From the NCBI GenBank assembly GCA_023407575.1, contig JAEYLX010000018.1, positions 81,886-145,885 of the forward strand: a stretch of DNA of 64,000 bases. The letters run 5' to 3'. Of this stretch, positions 34,847-43,738 are shown piece by piece. The position numbers and the translations under genes were made by a program. Within the stretch, counting starts at the first letter, position 1; each line of letters begins with the position of its first letter. Under the pieces are notes generated by a model. It made no database searches. It had not been told where the DNA came from and saw only the letters and a list, made by a program, of their open reading frames with translations. This DNA comes from Bacillota bacterium. GTDB taxonomy: Bacteria > Bacillota > Clostridia > Lachnospirales > Lachnospiraceae.

Positions 34847-35029
34847 TTAAATATTTATATCGATATTAGAGCCAAGATTTGGCGTAACGGACTGTTCCAT
34901 CATTTTAATCATACTTTGTCCACTTACTGCCACATTTTCAAGACTTTTTGAAAGAATAGCCATGTCAATTACTGGGTGTATTGCGGTTTGTCCAGAGACA
35001 GAGGGCATTGGTAAAGAAGCAATTGTCAT
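34847..35029 (-). CDS. YjfB-family putative motility protein
   Basis: The 60-residue protein starts behind GAAAGGAC and ends in VTPNLGSNIDINI, the characteristic tail (SVxPNLGxxIDIxI) of the YjfB family. The middle is a helix with Ser and Val (AILSKSLENVAVSGQSMIKM). The family is named a putative motility protein and is usually found in flagellated Firmicutes. It is a lone gene here, away from the flagellar cluster. Confidence 0.78.
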   Translation of the reverse strand: MTIASLPMPSVSGQTAIHPVIDMAILSKSLENVAVSGQSMIKMMEQSVTPNLGSNIDINI

Positions 35030-35184
35030 AAAGAGTCCTTTCTCATTAGAATGAATATTATAGCTACAATAAGTAATAATGAAGATAATGAATTATCTAG
35101 CTAAATTATAGCATATGAGTGTATAGGAAGCAAGAGATGTTAGATGAATGATAAAACCATAGGATTAAAAGGAGGATGTAAGTT

Positions 35185-36105
35185 ATGTTATACGATATTA
35201 TTGTAATTGGTTCTGGCCCTGCAGGTTTATCCGCTGCAATTTATGCAAAAAGAGCGGAATTAAATTTACTTGTAATTGAAAAGGCTAGTATTAGTGGAGG
35301 ACAGATTATTAATACCTATGAAGTTGATAATTATCCAGGGATACCGGGAATAGGTGGATTTGAGTTGAGTTTAAAACTTCGAGAACATGCAGATAAATTC
35401 GGTGCGACCTTTGTTACAGGAGAGGTAAGCGACTTTTCCTTAGAGGGAGAGATTAAAGTAATTACCTTGGATGATGGTTCAAAGTATGAGTCAAAAAGTG
35501 TAGTGATTGCAACAGGTGGAGAGCCACGTCATCTAGGTGTGCCTGGAGAAACAAAGCTATCCGGTATGGGGGTATCTTACTGCGCTACCTGTGATGGTGC
35601 CTTCTTTAAGAATAAAACAGTCACTGTCGTTGGTGGTGGAGATGTTGCCATTGAGGACGCAATTTTTCTTGCACGTATCTGTAAGCAGGTTTACGTTGTC
35701 CATAGAAGAGATCAATTTAGAGCAGCGAAAAGTATCACCTCAAAATTACTGGAATTAGAAAATGTAACTATTTTATGGGATAGTGTGGTTGAATCAATTG
35801 AAGGTGAAGATAAGGTTGAACGAATGATTGTGAAAAATCTTAAGACTGAGGAAGCAACAACCTATGAGGTTGCTGGTGTTTTCATAGCAGTAGGTTATTT
35901 GCCTAATTCTGAAGCTTATAAGAAAGTGGTAGCGGTTGATGGAGCTGGCTATATTTTGGCTGGTGAGAACTGTGAAACGAATATTCCCGGAATTTATGCT
36001 GCTGGAGACGTAAGAACAAAAGATCTACGACAGATTATAACCGCAGCTTCCGATGGAGCTAATGCGATTACAGCAGTAGAAAAGTACCTAAATCACCTAT
36101 CTTAA
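35185..36105 (+). CDS. trxB: Thioredoxin reductase
   Basis: The 306-residue flavoprotein has the FAD-binding motif GSGPAGLSAAIY, the redox-active CATC (Cys133 and Cys136), the NADPH-binding GGGDVAIEDA and the C-terminal FAD motif GIYAAGDVRTKDLRQI. It reduces thioredoxin with NADPH. The start ATG follows AAAGGAGGATG. No thioredoxin gene is adjacent. Confidence 0.93.
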   Translation: MLYDIIVIGSGPAGLSAAIYAKRAELNLLVIEKASISGGQIINTYEVDNYPGIPGIGGFELSLKLREHADKFGATFVTGEVSDFSLEGEIKVITLDDGSKYESKSVVIATGGEPRHLGVPGETKLSGMGVSYCATCDGAFFKNKTVTVVGGGDVAIEDAIFLARICKQVYVVHRRDQFRAAKSITSKLLELENVTILWDSVVESIEGEDKVERMIVKNLKTEEATTYEVAGVFIAVGYLPNSEAYKKVVAVDGAGYILAGENCETNIPGIYAAGDVRTKDLRQIITAASDGANAITAVEKYLNHLS

Positions 36106-36176
36106 TGAGATTTCCTCTAAGCATTGAAATCAGGGGACAATAGAACAAATAATTCTACAGTCTTAGTATGTTTACA

Positions 36177-36205
36177 TTGACACATACTGTCGTATTTGTT
36201 ATAAT
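36177..36205 (+). promoter_or_regulatory. Promoter of the NlpC/P60 gene
   Basis: TTGACA (36177-36182), 17 bases, TATAAT (36200-36205), fully consensus. The ~110-base leader has no riboswitch I can recognise. Confidence 0.8.
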
Positions 36206-36319
36206 AACGACATTAAGTGTAATAAGTTTGTAACATTTAGCACGGATAAGGGGATTGACCTCTAAGCGACACAGGACAATAGTGAATTGATCACTTGCTA
36301 TACTTTGGAGGATAAATTG

Positions 36320-37603
36320 ATGATAGGGAAACGGGTTCTTAAGACTGTAGTTTTTGCTGCATCATCAGCATTGTTGTTATCTATTCCAACAATGTACGTA
36401 AATGCACAAACACAGAATGCTACAGAAGAAGGTATTGCAGGAGTCGCTGCATTATTAGAGACTAGTACACCAGATAATGTAAAGGATGCGTATAAAGCAA
36501 CCATAGAAATTTTAAGTTTAAAGCCAGAGTCACCTTATGCTAATCTTGGTGTTTCAAAGGCAAATGATTACGTAAATATAAGAAAAGAACCTTCCACAGA
36601 GAGTGAAGTCGTTGGTAAATTATATAGAGGTAATGCAACAAATATATTAGAAAAGCTAGATAGCGGCTGGGTAAAGATAGAATCAGGTGAAGTAAAGGGT
36701 TATATTGATTCTACATATCTTGCAATTGGTGAAGCAGCTGAATCTATGTTTGATGAATATGCTACCAAGTATGCAACAGTAACTACAACAACATTATTTG
36801 TACGTGAGGAGCCAAGTACTGAGGCGAGAAAACTTACAATGATACCAAAAGGCGAAACCTACGTTGTCATTAAGGAACATGATGAATGGGTTGAAATCTT
36901 ATTAGGTAATGATGATGATACTGGTGAGGAATTTACAGGCTTTGTAAGTAAAGATTATGTGGATATAACCATTGAATTTAAATATGCAATTTCAATTGAA
37001 GAAGAGAACAGAATTAAAGCAGAAGAAGCAGAAGCAGTACGTGCAGAAGCAGAACGCAAGCAAAAGCTAGCCGAAGAAAAAGCAGAACGTGAGGAAGCTG
37101 ATCGCTTGAAAGCAGAGCAGGCAGCACAACAGAAAGCAGAAGAAGCACATAATTCTTCCAGTAATTCCAATAGTTCTTCAAATGATAATAAGGATGAAGA
37201 AGAGACAGCTCCTTCGACGGATTCGTCTTCAGCTTCAGAGCTTCGAAGTGAAATTGTAGCTTATGCATTGAAATTTGTGGGTAATCGATATGTTTGGGGT
37301 GGTGAAAGCTTGACCAAAGGAGCTGATTGCTCAGGATTTACCCAAGCCATTTACGAAGATTTTGGATATAGAATTCCAAGAGTATCTAGAGATCAAGCGG
37401 TTTCAGCTGGTAAGAGCGTAAGTGTAAGCGATATTAAGCCTGGAGATTTGATCTTTTATGCCAACAGCAGAGGTACAGTGAACCATGTTGCAATGTATAT
37501 AGGAAACGGTATGATAGTTCATGCAGCAAACTCCAGACAGGGTATTATTACATCCAATTACAAGTATAGAGATATTAAGTGTGTTAGAAGAATAATTAAT
37601 TAA
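36320..37603 (+). CDS. Secreted NlpC/P60 cell-wall endopeptidase with tandem SH3 domains
   Basis: The start is ATG 36320, behind GGAGGATAA; 427 residues. A signal peptide ends near VNA (residue 29). Two SH3b domains follow (one starting DYVNIRKEPSTESEVVGKLY, one starting LFVREEPSTEARKL), then an Ala/Glu-rich coiled coil of about 50 residues, a Ser/Asn linker, and the C-terminal NlpC/P60 domain with catalytic Cys in GADCSGF and two His in VNHVAMYIG and IVHAANS. It cleaves peptide stems of peptidoglycan, probably in daughter-cell separation. It has its own promoter and terminator. Confidence 0.92.
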   Translation: MIGKRVLKTVVFAASSALLLSIPTMYVNAQTQNATEEGIAGVAALLETSTPDNVKDAYKATIEILSLKPESPYANLGVSKANDYVNIRKEPSTESEVVGKLYRGNATNILEKLDSGWVKIESGEVKGYIDSTYLAIGEAAESMFDEYATKYATVTTTTLFVREEPSTEARKLTMIPKGETYVVIKEHDEWVEILLGNDDDTGEEFTGFVSKDYVDITIEFKYAISIEEENRIKAEEAEAVRAEAERKQKLAEEKAEREEADRLKAEQAAQQKAEEAHNSSSNSNSSSNDNKDEEETAPSTDSSSASELRSEIVAYALKFVGNRYVWGGESLTKGADCSGFTQAIYEDFGYRIPRVSRDQAVSAGKSVSVSDIKPGDLIFYANSRGTVNHVAMYIGNGMIVHAANSRQGIITSNYKYRDIKCVRRIIN

Positions 37604-37611
37604 TACATATG

Positions 37612-37645
37612 CGGGTCTTCGTTTATTCGAAGACTCGTTTTGTTT
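37612..37645 (+). terminator. Terminator of the NlpC/P60 gene
   Basis: A 10-bp stem CGGGTCTTCG/CGAAGACTCG with one G-T pair and six-base loop is followed by TTTTGTTT. Confidence 0.85.
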
Positions 37646-37784
37646 GCTGGAAGATTAATTGTTTTATAGTGTATTAAGTGATGTAATACAAAATTTACAT
37701 AATAAGATTTTTGTTTGCTTTACTTGATGAATGTGGTAAAATAAATATATAGATAATGTTGACTTGACCTTTAAGGAGGTTCCT

Positions 37785-38150
37785 ATGCAAGAAAGTAATG
37801 TGATGGAGCGCAGAAGATACAGAAGATTACCTATCGATCTACATCTGGAAGTGGATGAGGTCTTTAAGCAGGATAATGTTGTGATTAATAATCTGAATGC
37901 ATCAATAACAGTATTTGATATATCCAGAAGTGGTATAGGGTTTCTTAGCCAAGCAAGTCTTCCTTTGGGATATTATTTTAGAGGTAGAATAAATCTTGAG
38001 AACAAAGATTTCTTTTATGTGGTTATTCAGATTGTTAGAGTTGCAGTAGCAGAGGATGATACTTTGGTTTATGGAGCAGAATTTATTGGACTTGCACCTT
38101 TTCTTGCGGATAAGGTGGATCACTACGAAAGAATATTGAAATTGTCCTAA
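37785..38150 (+). CDS. PilZ-domain protein (candidate c-di-GMP receptor)
   Basis: The start is ATG 37785, behind AAGGAGGTT; 121 residues. The single PilZ domain has the N-terminal RRRYRRLP (an RxxxR motif) and DISRSGIGF (a D/NxSxxG motif), the two c-di-GMP contact motifs. Both appear intact, so nucleotide binding is likely. The role may be in motility, in keeping with flagellar and chemotaxis genes in the window, but its target is unknown. Confidence 0.88.
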   Translation: MQESNVMERRRYRRLPIDLHLEVDEVFKQDNVVINNLNASITVFDISRSGIGFLSQASLPLGYYFRGRINLENKDFFYVVIQIVRVAVAEDDTLVYGAEFIGLAPFLADKVDHYERILKLS

Positions 38151-38172
38151 TAATAAAATAAGTCATTAGAAT

Positions 38173-38220
38173 AACAAGAAGCAGATTGTCGTCGAAAGAA
38201 TGGATAATCTGCTTCTTGTT
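38173..38220. terminator. 15-bp terminator-like hairpin after the PilZ gene
   Basis: Arms 38173-38187 and 38206-38220 (AACAAGAAGCAGATT and complement) pair perfectly around an 18-base loop. Confidence 0.75.
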
Positions 38221-38525
38221 ATTTGCAAATTCAGTTTTTGTAAGGAATAAATAACAGCAAGTTCATCCATAATAGCCTTGGAATGTTCTGAAAAGCTAGG
38301 TATGTAATTGGTTCTAAATATAATTATGTACTGAATACAATGGGAATGGCTATAATAGATGTTAAATTGATTAAATTTGATTTACTATTTACTATTAATA
38401 GAGCTTATAAAATTTATCATAAAGACCTATTGACAAACAGTAGCCTGTACAATCTGCACAAAGGGTAAATGCTAAATGGCAAAAAATGGGGATTTAAAGG
38501 ATATTATTTACAAATCAATAAAAAG

Positions 38526-38596
38526 TTATCCACAGGAAATAAACCTTATTTTATCATAAAAGAAAGTTATACACGGTTTTATCCACATTATCCACA
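38526..38596 (+). promoter_or_regulatory. Cluster of four DnaA boxes
   Basis: TTATCCACA occurs at 38526-38534, 38579-38587 and 38588-38596 (the last two adjoin) and a near match, TTATACACG, at 38567-38575. All face the same way. The flanks are very AT-rich. No dnaA, dnaN or other replication gene lies nearby. Such clusters outside oriC are known to bind DnaA as titration or regulatory sites in Bacillus. Confidence 0.75.
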
Positions 38597-38972
38597 TTGA
38601 CAAACTACTCTTGTCGCACGACATTTTTAATGTCAATATCGAAAATGCGTTTTGTAAATTTTGATAAATCGTTTTAAAATGTAAAAAAAGGCAAGTTTTT
38701 TGCTTGACTACTGAATTGTCGGATAATATTAAAAACCTTGCCGAATTTGAGCAAAATGCAAGGAAAAATATCAAAAAAGCAAAACTAACAAGAAAATAAT
38801 GTAAGTATTTGTATTTTCGGCATGAAACATGTAACATAAGTGGAAAAATCGGTACAAGCTGGTTAATAAAAACATGTAGCTTGTCACTTCCCAAAGCGTA
38901 TGGTATAATAATGGTACACATTATATCAATCCTAAGCAAAGTATTGATTTCATATGAGCTTGCAAAATATGA
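38597..38972. other. AT-rich gap between the DnaA boxes and hpf
   Basis: No gene is supported. A 137-codon minus-strand frame (38526-38939) lacks a ribosome site and any recognisable features, and it reads through the DnaA boxes, so it is rejected. CGACATTTTTAATGTCAATATCG-type short palindromes occur near 38618-38642. Confidence 0.4.
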
Positions 38973-38978
38973 TATAAT
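38973..38978 (+). promoter_or_regulatory. Extended -10 promoter element of hpf
   Basis: TATAAT with an upstream TG (ATGATATAAT), about 55 bases before the start codon. No good -35 box is seen. Confidence 0.5.
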
Positions 38979-39034
38979 GAAGTTAGCATAGTAGTATCAA
39001 TGCTAATAAGTTTGACAAAAAGGAGTTGGGCATT

Positions 39035-39562
39035 ATGCGTTATATTATTAGCGGTAAGAATATTGATGTAACAGAAGGCTTAAAAACAGCCGTATACGAA
39101 AAGATAGGTAAGCTCGAAAGATATTTTACTCCTGACACTGAAATTCATGTTACACTTAGTGTCGAAAAAGAAAGACAAAAAATAGAAGTAACAATTCCAG
39201 TAAAAGGGAACATTATAAGAGCCGAACAAGTTAGTAGTGATATGTATGTATCCATCGATTTAGTGGAAGAGATTATTGAGCGTCAGTTAAGAAAATATAA
39301 GAATAAGTTAATTGATCATAAGCAGGCATCCACTAACTTCAATCAGACCTTTATGGAAGATGATTATTACGAAGATGATGCAATTAAAATTGTAAAGACT
39401 AAGAAATTTGCTATAAAGCCTATGGATGCGGAAGAGGCGTGTGTTCAAATGGAATTACTTGGACATAACTTTTTTGTATTCCGTAATGCCCACACAGATG
39501 AAGTAAATGTTGTCTACAAAAGAAAAGGCAACACCTACGGACTCATTGAGCCTGAATATTAA
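39035..39562 (+). CDS. hpf: Ribosome hibernation promoting factor, long form
   Basis: The start is ATG 39035, behind AAAGGAGTTGGG; 175 residues. The N-terminal ~100 residues form the S30AE/HPF ribosome-binding domain (YIISGKNIDVTEGLKTAVYE, KLERYFTPDTEIHVTLS) and the C-terminal ~60 residues are the dimerisation domain of the long form (KTKKFAIKPMDAEEACVQME, LLGHNFFVFRNAHTDEVNVV). It dimerises 70S ribosomes into inactive 100S in slow growth. The hpf-secA-prfB order is conserved in Firmicutes. Confidence 0.94.
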   Translation: MRYIISGKNIDVTEGLKTAVYEKIGKLERYFTPDTEIHVTLSVEKERQKIEVTIPVKGNIIRAEQVSSDMYVSIDLVEEIIERQLRKYKNKLIDHKQASTNFNQTFMEDDYYEDDAIKIVKTKKFAIKPMDAEEACVQMELLGHNFFVFRNAHTDEVNVVYKRKGNTYGLIEPEY

Positions 39563-39564
39563 CG

Positions 39565-39691
39565 TTTAAACGGATTAATCCATAGAAGAATGTCTGGGTC
39601 ACATGCTTGCATGTGAACCCAGACATTTTTCTATGGATAAGCGTAGCGAAAAGCGAACAAGCTTTAGCTTGTGAGCTTTAATCCGTTTAAA
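39565..39691. repeat. Nested inverted-repeat element containing the hpf terminator
   Basis: Perfect 13-bp outer arms TTTAAACGGATTA (39565-39577) and complement (39679-39691) enclose CCATAG/CTATGG (39580-39585 and 39631-39636), an 18-bp hairpin with one bulge (39589-39627, followed by TTTTT), and a short ACAAGCT/AGCTTGT hairpin near 39656-39672. The central hairpin serves as the hpf terminator. Confidence 0.75.
39589..39631 (+). terminator. Terminator of hpf
   Basis: Arms AATGTCTGGGT and ACCCAGACATT with an inner CACATGC/GCATGTG stem, followed by TTTT. Confidence 0.85.
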
Positions 39692-39759
39692 TATGAGTAA
39701 AATTAAGAAGAAGGTCACATGCTTGCATGTGAACCCAGACATTTTTCTATGGATAAGCG
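39597..39759 (+). repeat. 47-bp perfect direct repeat
   Basis: Bases 39597-39643 are repeated exactly at 39713-39759, 116 bases further on. The copied unit starts in the 5' arm of the hpf terminator and runs to GGATAAGCG. The second copy lacks the outer left arm, so it makes only the short inner CACATGC hairpin. Confidence 0.92.
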
Positions 39760-39860
39760 ATACCCAGACACCTAAAATTAGGATAAGAAGAGAAATCAGG
39801 TGATTATTTCGTCGTTCACTTACATAATCTACCTGAAAATGGTGTATAAATAAAATTAAG

Positions 39861-39889
39861 TTGAATACTAAGAAATGTAATGTTACAAT
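39861..39889 (+). promoter_or_regulatory. Promoter of secA
   Basis: TTGAAT (39861-39866), 17 bases, TACAAT (39884-39889). Confidence 0.55.
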
Positions 39890-39942
39890 AATATGTGAAC
39901 GATTTCTGATCGAATCTGTTATAGCACAGGAGTGAATATAGT

Positions 39943-42516
39943 ATGGGAATAATGGAAAAAGTTTTTGGTACTCACAGTGAGCGTGAGGTGAAGAGAATTT
40001 TACCTATTGTAGATAAGATTGAAGCCTTGGAGCCTGAATATAGTAAACTGTCAGACGAAGCATTAAGAGCTAAAACAACAGAATTTAAAAACAGACTTAA
40101 AAACGGAGAAACCTTAGATGATTTAATAGTAGAGGCATATGCTACGGTAAGAGAAGGTGCGAAAAGAGCAATAGGCCAGAGAGCTTACCGCGTACAGTTA
40201 ATTGGTGGAGTAATTCTTCATCAGGGTCGTATTACAGAAATGCGTACTGGTGAAGGAAAGACCTTAACCTCTACATTCCCAGCGTATCTTAATGCACTTG
40301 AAGGAAAAGGTGTACATGTTGTAACTGTTAATGATTACTTGGCGAAACGTGACTCGGAATGGATGGGACAAATTCATGGATTTCTTGGCTTAAAGGTTGG
40401 TGTAATATTAAACAGTCTTGAAAAAGAAGAACGCCGTGAAGCATATGCTTGTGACATTACCTATGCGACCAACAATGAACTTGGTTTCGATTATCTTCGT
40501 GATAACATGGTAATCTATAAAGAACAATTAGTACAACGTGATCTTCATTATGCAATCATCGATGAGGTTGACTCTGTTTTAATCGATGAGGCAAGAACCC
40601 CTTTAATTATTTCTGGTCAAAGTGGTAAATCCACAGAGCTATATCGTGTATGCGATATCCTTGCAAGACAGTTGAAAAAAGGTAAAGCAAGTGGTGAGCT
40701 TACTAAGATGGCAGCTCTCATGAAGGAAGAAATTGAAGAAACCGGTGATTTTATTGTAAACGAAAAAGAAAAGAATGTTCATTTAACAGATGATGGTGTT
40801 AAGAAGGTAGAACGATTCTTCAACTTAGAAAACCTTGCTGACCCAGAGAATCTTGAGATTCAGCATAATATTATCCTTGCACTCCGTGCACATAATTTAA
40901 TGTTTAGAGATCAGGATTATGTAGTAAAGGATGATGAGGTTTTAATCGTAGACGAGTTCACCGGACGTATTATGCCGGGTAGACGATACAGTGATGGTCT
41001 TCATCAGGCAATTGAGGCAAAGGAAAATGTTAAGGTAAAACGCGAAAGCAAAACACTTGCAACGATTACCTTCCAGAACTTCTTCAACAAATATAAGAAA
41101 AAGTGTGGTATGACTGGTACCGCGCTGACTGAAGAGAAGGAATTTAGAGAAATCTATGGTATGGACGTTATCGAAGTACCAACCAACCTTCCAGTAGCAC
41201 GTGTTGATCAACAGGATGCAGTTTATAAAACGAAAAAAGAAAAGCTTCGCGCAATTATTGATGAAATAGTAGAATCCCATCAAAAGGGACAACCGGTTCT
41301 TGTAGGAACCATTACAATTGAATCTTCGGAGGAAATCAGCGATATCTTAAAGAAACGTAATATTGTTCACAAGGTGTTGAATGCGAAGTTCCATGAGATG
41401 GAAGCGGAAATTGTAGCGGATGCAGGTCAATATGGTGCAGTTACCATTGCAACCAATATGGCTGGCCGTGGTACCGATATTAAGCTTGGCGAAGGTGTAA
41501 AAGAAGCTGGTGGTTTAAAGATTATTGGTACGGAAAGACATGAATCAAGACGTATTGATAATCAGTTAAGAGGTCGTGCCGGTCGTCAAGGTGATCCAGG
41601 TGAGTCCAGATTCTTTATCTCCCTGGAAGATGATTTAATGCGTTTGTTCGGTTCAGAGCGTCTCGTAGGCATGTTCAATTCCCTAGGTATGCCAGAGGGA
41701 GAACAGATTGAACATAAGATGTTATCCAATGCTATTGAGAGAGCACAGAAGAGAATTGAGAATAACAACTATGGTATCAGAAAGAACCTGTTAGAGTATG
41801 ATCAGGTTAATAATGAGCAGCGTGAGATTATTTATGCAGAACGTAAAAGAGTACTTAACGGAGAAAGCATGCGTGATACCATTTATCGTATGGTTACGGA
41901 TACCGTTGAGGAAAGTGTTAACACTAGCATAAGTGAAGACGAAAGTCCGGAAGCATGGGATTTCACTGAATTAAAGGAAAAACTACTTCCAATTGTTCCA
42001 CTTGAAGATATTCAATTTCCAAAAGAACAGCTTAGAGGTATGAAGAAAAATGACCTTATACAGTTGCTGAAGGAAGAGGCTGTTAAGCTTTATGAAGAAA
42101 AAGAACTTCAATTCCCTGAAGTAGAACAAATAAGAGAAATAGAGCGAGTTATTTTACTAAGGGTTATTGACCGTAAATGGATGGATCACATTGATGATAT
42201 GGATCAGCTTCGTCAAGGTATTGGTCTTCAAGCCTATGGTCAGCGTCAACCTGTTGTTGAATATAAGTTCCAGGGCTTTGATATGTTCGATGAAATGATT
42301 GGTGCAATACGTGAGGATACCATTAAAGCGTTAATGCATGTTCGTATTGAGCAGAGAGTGGAAAGAGAACAAGTTGCCAAGGTTACCGGTACAAACAGGG
42401 ACGATAGTGTTGCAAATGCTCCTGTAAAAAGAGCAAGTAAAAAAGTACAGCCGAACGACCTTTGTCCTTGTGGCAGTGGCAGGAAATATAAGCATTGCCA
42501 TGGTAAAAATGCTTAA
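39943..42516 (+). CDS. secA: Preprotein translocase ATPase SecA
   Basis: The 857-residue protein has Walker A EMRTGEGKTLTST, the DEAD-like VDSVLIDEARTPLIIS, the substrate cross-linking domain, GTNMAGRGTDIKLG-type motif V, and the helical scaffold. The C-terminus ends with the zinc-binding SEC-C motif CPCGSGRKYKHCHG, which contacts SecB-like partners, phospholipid or ribosomes. It pushes unfolded preproteins through SecYEG. An ATG nine bases downstream (MEKVFG) is an alternative start. Confidence 0.97.
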   Translation: MGIMEKVFGTHSEREVKRILPIVDKIEALEPEYSKLSDEALRAKTTEFKNRLKNGETLDDLIVEAYATVREGAKRAIGQRAYRVQLIGGVILHQGRITEMRTGEGKTLTSTFPAYLNALEGKGVHVVTVNDYLAKRDSEWMGQIHGFLGLKVGVILNSLEKEERREAYACDITYATNNELGFDYLRDNMVIYKEQLVQRDLHYAIIDEVDSVLIDEARTPLIISGQSGKSTELYRVCDILARQLKKGKASGELTKMAALMKEEIEETGDFIVNEKEKNVHLTDDGVKKVERFFNLENLADPENLEIQHNIILALRAHNLMFRDQDYVVKDDEVLIVDEFTGRIMPGRRYSDGLHQAIEAKENVKVKRESKTLATITFQNFFNKYKKKCGMTGTALTEEKEFREIYGMDVIEVPTNLPVARVDQQDAVYKTKKEKLRAIIDEIVESHQKGQPVLVGTITIESSEEISDILKKRNIVHKVLNAKFHEMEAEIVADAGQYGAVTIATNMAGRGTDIKLGEGVKEAGGLKIIGTERHESRRIDNQLRGRAGRQGDPGESRFFISLEDDLMRLFGSERLVGMFNSLGMPEGEQIEHKMLSNAIERAQKRIENNNYGIRKNLLEYDQVNNEQREIIYAERKRVLNGESMRDTIYRMVTDTVEESVNTSISEDESPEAWDFTELKEKLLPIVPLEDIQFPKEQLRGMKKNDLIQLLKEEAVKLYEEKELQFPEVEQIREIERVILLRVIDRKWMDHIDDMDQLRQGIGLQAYGQRQPVVEYKFQGFDMFDEMIGAIREDTIKALMHVRIEQRVEREQVAKVTGTNRDDSVANAPVKRASKKVQPNDLCPCGSGRKYKHCHGKNA

Positions 42517-42598
42517 GTATTAATTTTGATGAATTTATATACAAAAAATATTGAATTATTATTAATGATAATGTATAATATGAAAAAGAGGTGATTAC

Positions 42599-43709
42599 GT
42601 GGTTGAACTAGATCAATACAAGTACACATTATCAACTTATGAGAAACCATTGTCTGAAGTGGGGGATTCACTTTGACCTCGCTAAAAAAAGTGATAGAGT
42701 CAAAGAAATAGAACAGACCATGGAAGAGCCTGGCTTTTGGGATAATGCCGATAAAGCACAGGGGTTCATGAAAGAGCTTAAAAACTTAAAAGATACAATA
42801 GATGAGTACCAACATTTAACAGTTAGATTTGAAGATGTTCAGACTTTAATTCAGATGGGTTATGAAGAAAATGACGAAAGTCTACTTCCCGAAATAGAAG
42901 AAGCTATGGATATTTTCATACAGGATCTGGATCAGTTAAGGCTTCGAACATTGTTGTCCGGTGAATATGATAAGTATAATGCAATACTTACACTTCATGC
43001 AGGTGCAGGTGGAACAGAAAGCTGCGACTGGGCTAGTATGCTTTGCCGAATGTATCAGCGATGGGCAGACAAGAAAGGCTTTACCACAGAAATGATTGAT
43101 TTTCTGGATGGTGAAGAGGCAGGACTTAAATCAGTAACCTTACAAATTAATGGTGTAAATGCATATGGATACTTGAAATCAGAACGAGGAGTTCATCGTC
43201 TTGTTCGAATTTCACCCTTTAATGCAGCTGGTAAACGTCAAACATCTTTTGTTTCCTGCGATGTAATGCCGGATATAGAAGAGGATATGGGAATTGAAAT
43301 TAATGATGAGGACTTAAGGATTGATACGTATCGTTCCAGTGGAGCGGGTGGTCAGCACGTTAATAAGACTTCATCAGCAATTCGTATCACACACCTACCA
43401 ACGAATATTGTGGTTCAGTGTCAGAATGAGCGTTCCCAGTTACAGAATAAAGACAGGGCAATGAAGATGCTGAAAGCTAAGCTGTATTTATTAAAGCAGC
43501 AAGAAAATTTGGAGAAGATCTCCGGCATTCGTGGTGAGATAAAAGACATTGCATGGGGGAGTCAAATTAGATCCTATGTTATGCAGCCCTATACCTTAGT
43601 TAAAGATCACAGAACCAATGAAGAGGTTGGAAATGCCATTCAGGTATTGGATGGGAATCTGGATCCCTTCATTAATGCTTATTTAAAATGGAGTACACAA
43701 AACGTATAA
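42599..43709 (+). CDS. prfB: Peptide chain release factor 2, with programmed +1 frameshift
   Basis: Translation begins at GTG 42599, behind AAGAGGTG, and reads 25 codons to CTT-TGA at 42671-42676. Reading then slips +1 (skipping T42674) to GAC and continues to 43709, giving about 369 residues. The slip site CTT-TGA-C, with a GGGGG Shine-Dalgarno-like stretch a few bases upstream, is the classical RF2 autoregulatory frameshift. The rest has the GGQ motif SGAGGQHVNKTSSA and the stop-codon-reading SPF motif RISPFNAAGKR. RF2 reads UGA and UAA, so low RF2 favours the frameshift and raises its own synthesis. Confidence 0.96.
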
Positions 43710-43738
43710 CATAGCATATTTCCATAAGGAGGATTACT

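Noticed and set aside
36206..36319. c-di-AMP (ydaO) riboswitch before the NlpC/P60 gene
   Set aside because: The gene type is a common target, but the leader is only ~110 bases and lacks the conserved ydaO core sequences.
38526..38596. Chromosomal replication origin
   Set aside because: DnaA boxes alone are insufficient; dnaA, dnaN, recF or gyrase genes and an obvious DUE-dnaA arrangement are absent.
38526..38939. 137-codon minus-strand frame between the PilZ and hpf genes
   Set aside because: It runs through the DnaA-box cluster, has no ribosome site or recognisable domain, and its composition looks like translated AT-rich spacer.
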